Shown piece after piece: positions 31,163-34,640 of a DNA stretch of 34,640 nt. Under the pieces are notes generated by a model. The model did not search any database. It worked only from the letters and a program-made list of their open reading frames with translations, and was not told where the DNA came from. The DNA lies in assembly GCF_029167105.1 (NCBI RefSeq), contig NZ_JARFML010000055.1, positions 1 through 34,640 of the forward strand, in the 5' to 3' direction. This stretch comes from Bradyrhizobium yuanmingense. Lineage in GTDB: Bacteria > Pseudomonadota > Alphaproteobacteria > Rhizobiales > Xanthobacteraceae. Every line of letters begins with the position of its first letter. The first letter of the stretch is position 1. Position numbers and translations under genes: made by a program.

Positions 31163-32389
31163 TCAGTGGCTCATCTCGCTCGAGATGATGTCACCGAACG
31201 GCTCCCATTTCCTGCCCTTGAAGCGCATCATCTGCAGTTGCTCGATCGGGGCGAAATCGTCGGGCGCGGTGTTGATCTTGATGCCTGGCAGCAGCGTGTC
31301 GGGTGCGAAGTCCTTCAGGCTGGCGGCCTGCTTCATGACGTTCTCGCGGGTGAGATCGTCGCCGCACATCTGCAGCACCTTCACGATGGTCTGTGCGGCG
31401 GCATAGCCGTACACGACGCCGGCATCGAGCTTGTTGGCCTTGGGCTCGTATTGCGCGAGGAAGCTGTAGAACTTCTTCATGCCGTCGTCGGCATTCCACT
31501 GCGGGTCGGAGCCGTCCTTGGTGTAGGTCGCCGACAGGATGCCTTGCGAGACTTCAATGCCCGCCGGCTCCAATACGCCGCTGACCGAAGCCGAGACGTT
31601 GGAGATGATGTGCATCGGATGCCAGTTGATCTCCGCGGCTTTCTTGATTCCTTGCGCGGCGAATTTCTGGTTTGTGAGGCTGATGAAGATATCGGCGCCG
31701 GCCGCCTTCAGCTTCACGACTCGCTCGTCGATTGCGGGCTCGGAAGTGTCGTAGGCTTCCTCCCGCACGATCATCGAAGCCTTGGCGCCGAGGCCCTCCT
31801 TCAACCCGTTTAGATAGTCCTTGCCGAAATCGTCGTTCTGGTAGAGCACGCCGATCTTTCCGTTTGGCTTCTCCTTCATGATGTATTTGGCATAGATGCG
31901 GGCCTCGCTGACGTAGCTCGGCTGCCAGCCCATGGTCCAGGGATATTGCTTGGGGTCGTTCCATTTCGAGGCGCCGCTCGCCACGAACAATTGCGGCACC
32001 TTCTTCTCGTTCATGTACTTGCGGATGGCGCTGTTGGTGGAGGTGCCGAGCGAGCCGAAGATCAGCAGCACGTTGTCGCTCTCGACCAGCTTGCGCGCCT
32101 GTTCCACCGTCTTCGGCGGCGAATAGCCGTCGTCATAGGAGATGAATCTGATCTTGCGGCCGTTGATGCCGCCCTCGGCATTGATCTTGTTGAAGTAGGC
32201 TTCCTCGGTCCTGCCGATCGCGGCATAGCCGGAGGCCGGACCGCTGTAGGGCATGATGTTACCGATCTTGATCTCGGTATCGGAGGCGCCGCTGTCGTAT
32301 TTCTTCTGCGCCAGGGCCTCGCCGCTCATTGCAGTGCACAAGGCAAGCGCGGCCCAGAGCGGCGCAACCTGGGAACGAACGGCGGCCAT
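31163..32389 (-). CDS. SBP array gene 3: branched-chain/aromatic-type substrate-binding protein
   Basis: This 408-residue binding protein has signal peptide MAAVRSQVAPLWAALALCTA, then QKKYDSGASDTEIKIGNIMP. The ATG at 32389 has AGGAG four bases upstream and is preferred to an in-frame ATG at 32428. It is the most divergent array member: ISLTNQKFAAQGIKKAAEIN replaces the ITTPKFAAQ block of genes 1 and 2, and HIISNVSASVSGVLEPAGIE replaces LNNVSAS.GSVIKPAGFE. No convincing terminator was seen after its stop. Confidence 0.93.
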   Translation of the reverse strand: MAAVRSQVAPLWAALALCTAMSGEALAQKKYDSGASDTEIKIGNIMPYSGPASGYAAIGRTEEAYFNKINAEGGINGRKIRFISYDDGYSPPKTVEQARKLVESDNVLLIFGSLGTSTNSAIRKYMNEKKVPQLFVASGASKWNDPKQYPWTMGWQPSYVSEARIYAKYIMKEKPNGKIGVLYQNDDFGKDYLNGLKEGLGAKASMIVREEAYDTSEPAIDERVVKLKAAGADIFISLTNQKFAAQGIKKAAEINWHPMHIISNVSASVSGVLEPAGIEVSQGILSATYTKDGSDPQWNADDGMKKFYSFLAQYEPKANKLDAGVVYGYAAAQTIVKVLQMCGDDLTRENVMKQAASLKDFAPDTLLPGIKINTAPDDFAPIEQLQMMRFKGRKWEPFGDIISSEMSH

Positions 32390-32445
32390 TGCTCTCCTAC
32401 TCCGGGATGGATCGATCGCATTGAACAAGATTGGCGCCTGTCGTC

Positions 32446-32478
32446 AACAAAAAGCCCCCGCGACTGTCCGCGGGGGCT
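32446..32478 (-). terminator. Terminator after SBP array gene 4
   Basis: AGCCCCCGCG (32453-32462) pairs perfectly with CGCGGGGGCT (32469-32478), loop ACTGTC; minus-strand TTTTTGTTG follows. It closes the liv operon that enters from the right. Confidence 0.9.
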
Positions 32479-32503
32479 CCTCGTCCTCGCTCATCGCGAC
32501 GCG

Positions 32504-33739
32504 TCACTCGGAGGCGACGTCACCGCTGATGATCTCGCCGAACAGTTCCCACTTCTCGCCCTTGAAGCGCATCATCTGCAGCTGCGCGATCGGAGCGAAG
32601 TCGGTGGCGCTGGTGTTGATCTTGACGCCGGGCAGCAGCGTATCCGGAGCAAAGTCCTTCAATGAGGCGGCTTGCTTCATGATGTTGGCGCGGGTGAGAT
32701 CGTCACCGCACATCTCCAGCACCTTGGCCAGCGTCGAGGCGGCGCCATAGCCGTAGACCATGCTGGTGTCCGACTTGTCGGCACCCGGCATGTACTTGTC
32801 GACGAACTCGTTCCACTTCTTCATGCCGGGGTCGTTGGCCCATTGCGGATCCGTGGAGTCCTTGGCGTAGGCGGCCGACAGCACGCCCTGCGCGTTCTCG
32901 AAGCCGGCCGGCTTCATCACGCTGCCGACCGAGATCGACACGTTGGTGAGGATCTGGAGCGGCTTCCAGTTGAGCTCGGCGGTCTTCTTGATGGTCTGGG
33001 CCGCGAACTTCGGCGTGGTGTAGATCAGCAGCACGTCGGGATTGGCGGCCTTGATCTTGACGATATGGCCGTCGATCGACGGCTCGGAGACCTCGTAGCT
33101 CTCCTCCATGACGATCATGGAGGAGGCCTTGGCGCCGAGGCCGTCCTTGGTGCCCTTGAGGTAATCTTTGCCGAAATCGTCGTTCTGGTAGAGGATCGCG
33201 ATCTTGGCGTCCGGCTTCTCCTTCATCAGCCATTTCGCGTAGATCTGCGCTTCGCTCTGGTAGGAGGGCTGCCAGCCCATGGTCCAGGGGAAGTTCTTCG
33301 GGTCGTTCCACTTGGTGGCGCCGGTGGCGACGAAGAGCTGCGGGATCTTCTTGGAGTTGAGATACTTCTGGATCGCACTGTTCGAGGGCGTGCCGAGCGG
33401 GTTGAAAACGACCAGCACCTCGTCGCTCTCGACCAGCTTGCGAACCTGCTCGACAGCCTTCGGCGGCGAATAGCCGTCGTCATAGGTGACGAAGTTGATC
33501 TTGCGGCCGTTGATGCCGCCCTTGTCGTTGATCATCTTGAAATAGGCTTCTTCGGTCTTGCCGATGATGCCATAGGCCGACGCCGGACCGCTGTACGGCA
33601 TGATGTTGCCGATCTTGATCTCGGTATCGGACGCGCCGGTGTCGTATTTCTTTTGGGCGAGTGCAGCGCCGGAGGTGAGAGTGATGGCCGCCGTTGCCGT
33701 GACCAGCGCGGCGGCTCGCAGTGTTCTTCCAAAATACAA
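32504..33739 (-). CDS. SBP array gene 4: branched-chain/aromatic-type substrate-binding protein, end of a liv operon
   Basis: The 411-residue binding protein has signal peptide MYFGRTLRAAALVTATAAIT and the shared QKKYDTGASDTEIKIGNIMP block. The start is a TTG at 33737-33739, with AAGGAG six bases upstream; there is no ATG nearby. It lies 30 bp behind livM and ends in a strong terminator, so it appears to be the last gene of the operon from the right. This makes it the array member with a defined partner permease. It resembles genes 1 and 2 (KPAGFENAQGVLSAAYAKD) but with YTTPKFAAQTIKKTAELN in the hinge region. Confidence 0.94.
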   Translation of the reverse strand: MYFGRTLRAAALVTATAAITLTSGAALAQKKYDTGASDTEIKIGNIMPYSGPASAYGIIGKTEEAYFKMINDKGGINGRKINFVTYDDGYSPPKAVEQVRKLVESDEVLVVFNPLGTPSNSAIQKYLNSKKIPQLFVATGATKWNDPKNFPWTMGWQPSYQSEAQIYAKWLMKEKPDAKIAILYQNDDFGKDYLKGTKDGLGAKASSMIVMEESYEVSEPSIDGHIVKIKAANPDVLLIYTTPKFAAQTIKKTAELNWKPLQILTNVSISVGSVMKPAGFENAQGVLSAAYAKDSTDPQWANDPGMKKWNEFVDKYMPGADKSDTSMVYGYGAASTLAKVLEMCGDDLTRANIMKQAASLKDFAPDTLLPGVKINTSATDFAPIAQLQMMRFKGEKWELFGEIISGDVASE

Positions 33740-33769
33740 TTCGATCTCCTTGGTTAATTCAACGGGGCT

Positions 33770-34640
33770 TCAGTTCTTCCTGAGCTTGCCGACGAGTTGC
33801 TGGCCCAGGATCGCGACCTGCCTTGCGCCATGCGGCACGAGGTAGATGACGAGGAACAGCAGCACGCCGAACACCGCGCCGGAGAGGCCCTTGGAAATGC
33901 TCTCCGCCATGTTCGGCACGAAGATGATGAAGGCCGCGCCGACGAACGAGCCGGGCAGCCAGCCGACGCCGCCGACCACCATGCCGAGGAACAGCGAGAT
34001 CGCGAGCGTGATGGTGTAGCTGTCGGGCGCGACGAACTGCACCGCGATGGCGCCGAGCGAGCCGGCAACGCCGGTGATGCCGGCGGACACGCCGAAGGCC
34101 AGCGTCTTGTACAGCGCGACGTTGACGCCCATGGAGGAGGCCGCGATCTCGTTGTCGCGGATCGCCATGAAGGCGCGGCCCGAGCGGGAGCGCAACAGGT
34201 TCACCGAGAAGATGTAGATCGCGACCGTCACGGCGAGCGTGAAGTAGTACAGCCACATGTCCTGCGACATCGGCAGGCCGAACGGTGCGTCCGGCTTGGT
34301 GACGACGAGGCCCTGCACGCCGCCGGTCCAGTGCTCAAGGAAGTTCAGCTTGAGCAGCTGCGGCATCGCGGTCGCGAGCGCAAAGGTCGCGAGCGCGAGA
34401 TAGATGCCCGACAGCCGCAGCGCCGGCTTGCCGAACAGGTAGCCGAATCCGAAGCAGATCACGGCGGAGATCGGAATGGTCAGCGCGTAGTTGACGTTGG
34501 CATGCTCCATCAACACCGCCGAGGTATAGGCGCCGACGGCGTAGAACGCGCTCTGGCCGAGCGAGAACTGGCCGCTTCCGCCGGTCAGGATGTTCAGCGC
34601 CAGCACCGCGAGCCCGTAGATCAGGAGCATCGTCATCTGG
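33770..34640 (-). CDS. livM: ABC transporter permease, LivM type (N-terminus beyond window)
   Basis: At least 289 residues of a LivM-type inner-membrane permease. Visible blocks are LIYGLAVLALNILTGGSGQF, SLGQSAFYAVGAYTSAVL, and SRSGRAFMAIRDNEIAASSM, the cytoplasmic loop that contacts the ATPase. The frame stays open to the window edge. An ATG at 34636 exists, but the family usually has 20-40 more N-terminal residues, so the true start is probably outside. Unlike the fused protein at 23189, this LivM ends after the last helix (SFVGAAFIIFVPNMAESISK then a short basic tail). Same strand as, and 30 bp before, SBP array gene 4. Confidence 0.93.
   Translation of the reverse strand, partial: QMTMLLIYGLAVLALNILTGGSGQFSLGQSAFYAVGAYTSAVLMEHANVNYALTIPISAVICFGFGYLFGKPALRLSGIYLALATFALATAMPQLLKLNFLEHWTGGVQGLVVTKPDAPFGLPMSQDMWLYYFTLAVTVAIYIFSVNLLRSRSGRAFMAIRDNEIAASSMGVNVALYKTLAFGVSAGITGVAGSLGAIAVQFVAPDSYTITLAISLFLGMVVGGVGWLPGSFVGAAFIIFVPNMAESISKGLSGAVFGVLLFLVIYLVPHGARQVAILGQQLVGKLRKN

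Noticed and set aside
28277..33739. Reading the four SBPs as an assembly artefact (collapsed or duplicated sequence)
   Set aside because: They differ throughout, including in signal peptides, start codons, spacers and terminators, so they are distinct genes.

Overview
This window comes from a high-GC alphaproteobacterial chromosome, most likely Bradyrhizobium or a close relative. The evidence is the strong GC bias, the dense load of periplasmic-binding-protein transporters, and several palindromic repeat families that litter Bradyrhizobium/Rhodopseudomonas intergenic DNA (the CATGATCCGGAAAA type at 3664, the GTCATGCCCGGGCTTG type at 9031 and 20541, and the CCCTCTCCC...GGGAGAGGG type at 16451, 18506 and 22291). 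The species is inferred by eye.

Layout, left to right. The left edge cuts an IS5-like transposase gene (minus strand). Next come a branched-chain-type substrate-binding protein (SBP), an alpha/beta-hydrolase that appears to lack its catalytic serine, an AlkB-like dioxygenase and a 46-residue membrane peptide (347-3664). A three-gene minus-strand unit follows: DUF4173 membrane protein, OmpR-type regulator, CreC-like histidine kinase (3749-7558). It is divergent from a membrane-anchored GH3/NagZ-like glycosidase (7747-9150), which meets an oligopeptide-type SBP tail to tail. A manganese catalase fused to a DUF892 domain and a dihydropyrimidinase follow on the minus strand.

At 13795-15876 a TetR regulator diverges from a PspA-YiaA/B envelope-stress pair and a small zinc-ribbon protein. 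Three palindromes lie in the gap and probably serve as operators. A complete TRAP transporter (DctP-DctQ-DctM, 16622-19689) with a trailing DUF3237 gene is next, then a hotdog thioesterase and a LysR gene divergent from a pyridoxamine-phosphate-oxidase-like gene, with a clear LysR-type box between them.

The right third (22461-34640) is dominated by branched-chain/aromatic-acid-type ABC transport. It holds a livH - livM/livG fusion - livF operon divergent from a MarR regulator, a glycerate 2-kinase-like gene, and then four closely similar SBP genes in a row. The fourth sits directly behind a second livM that runs off the window. At least three of the spacers hold rho-independent terminators, and two of the SBP genes carry look-alike promoters. 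They therefore look like separately expressed alternative binding proteins for a shared pair of permease systems. No tRNA, rRNA or CRISPR array was seen.
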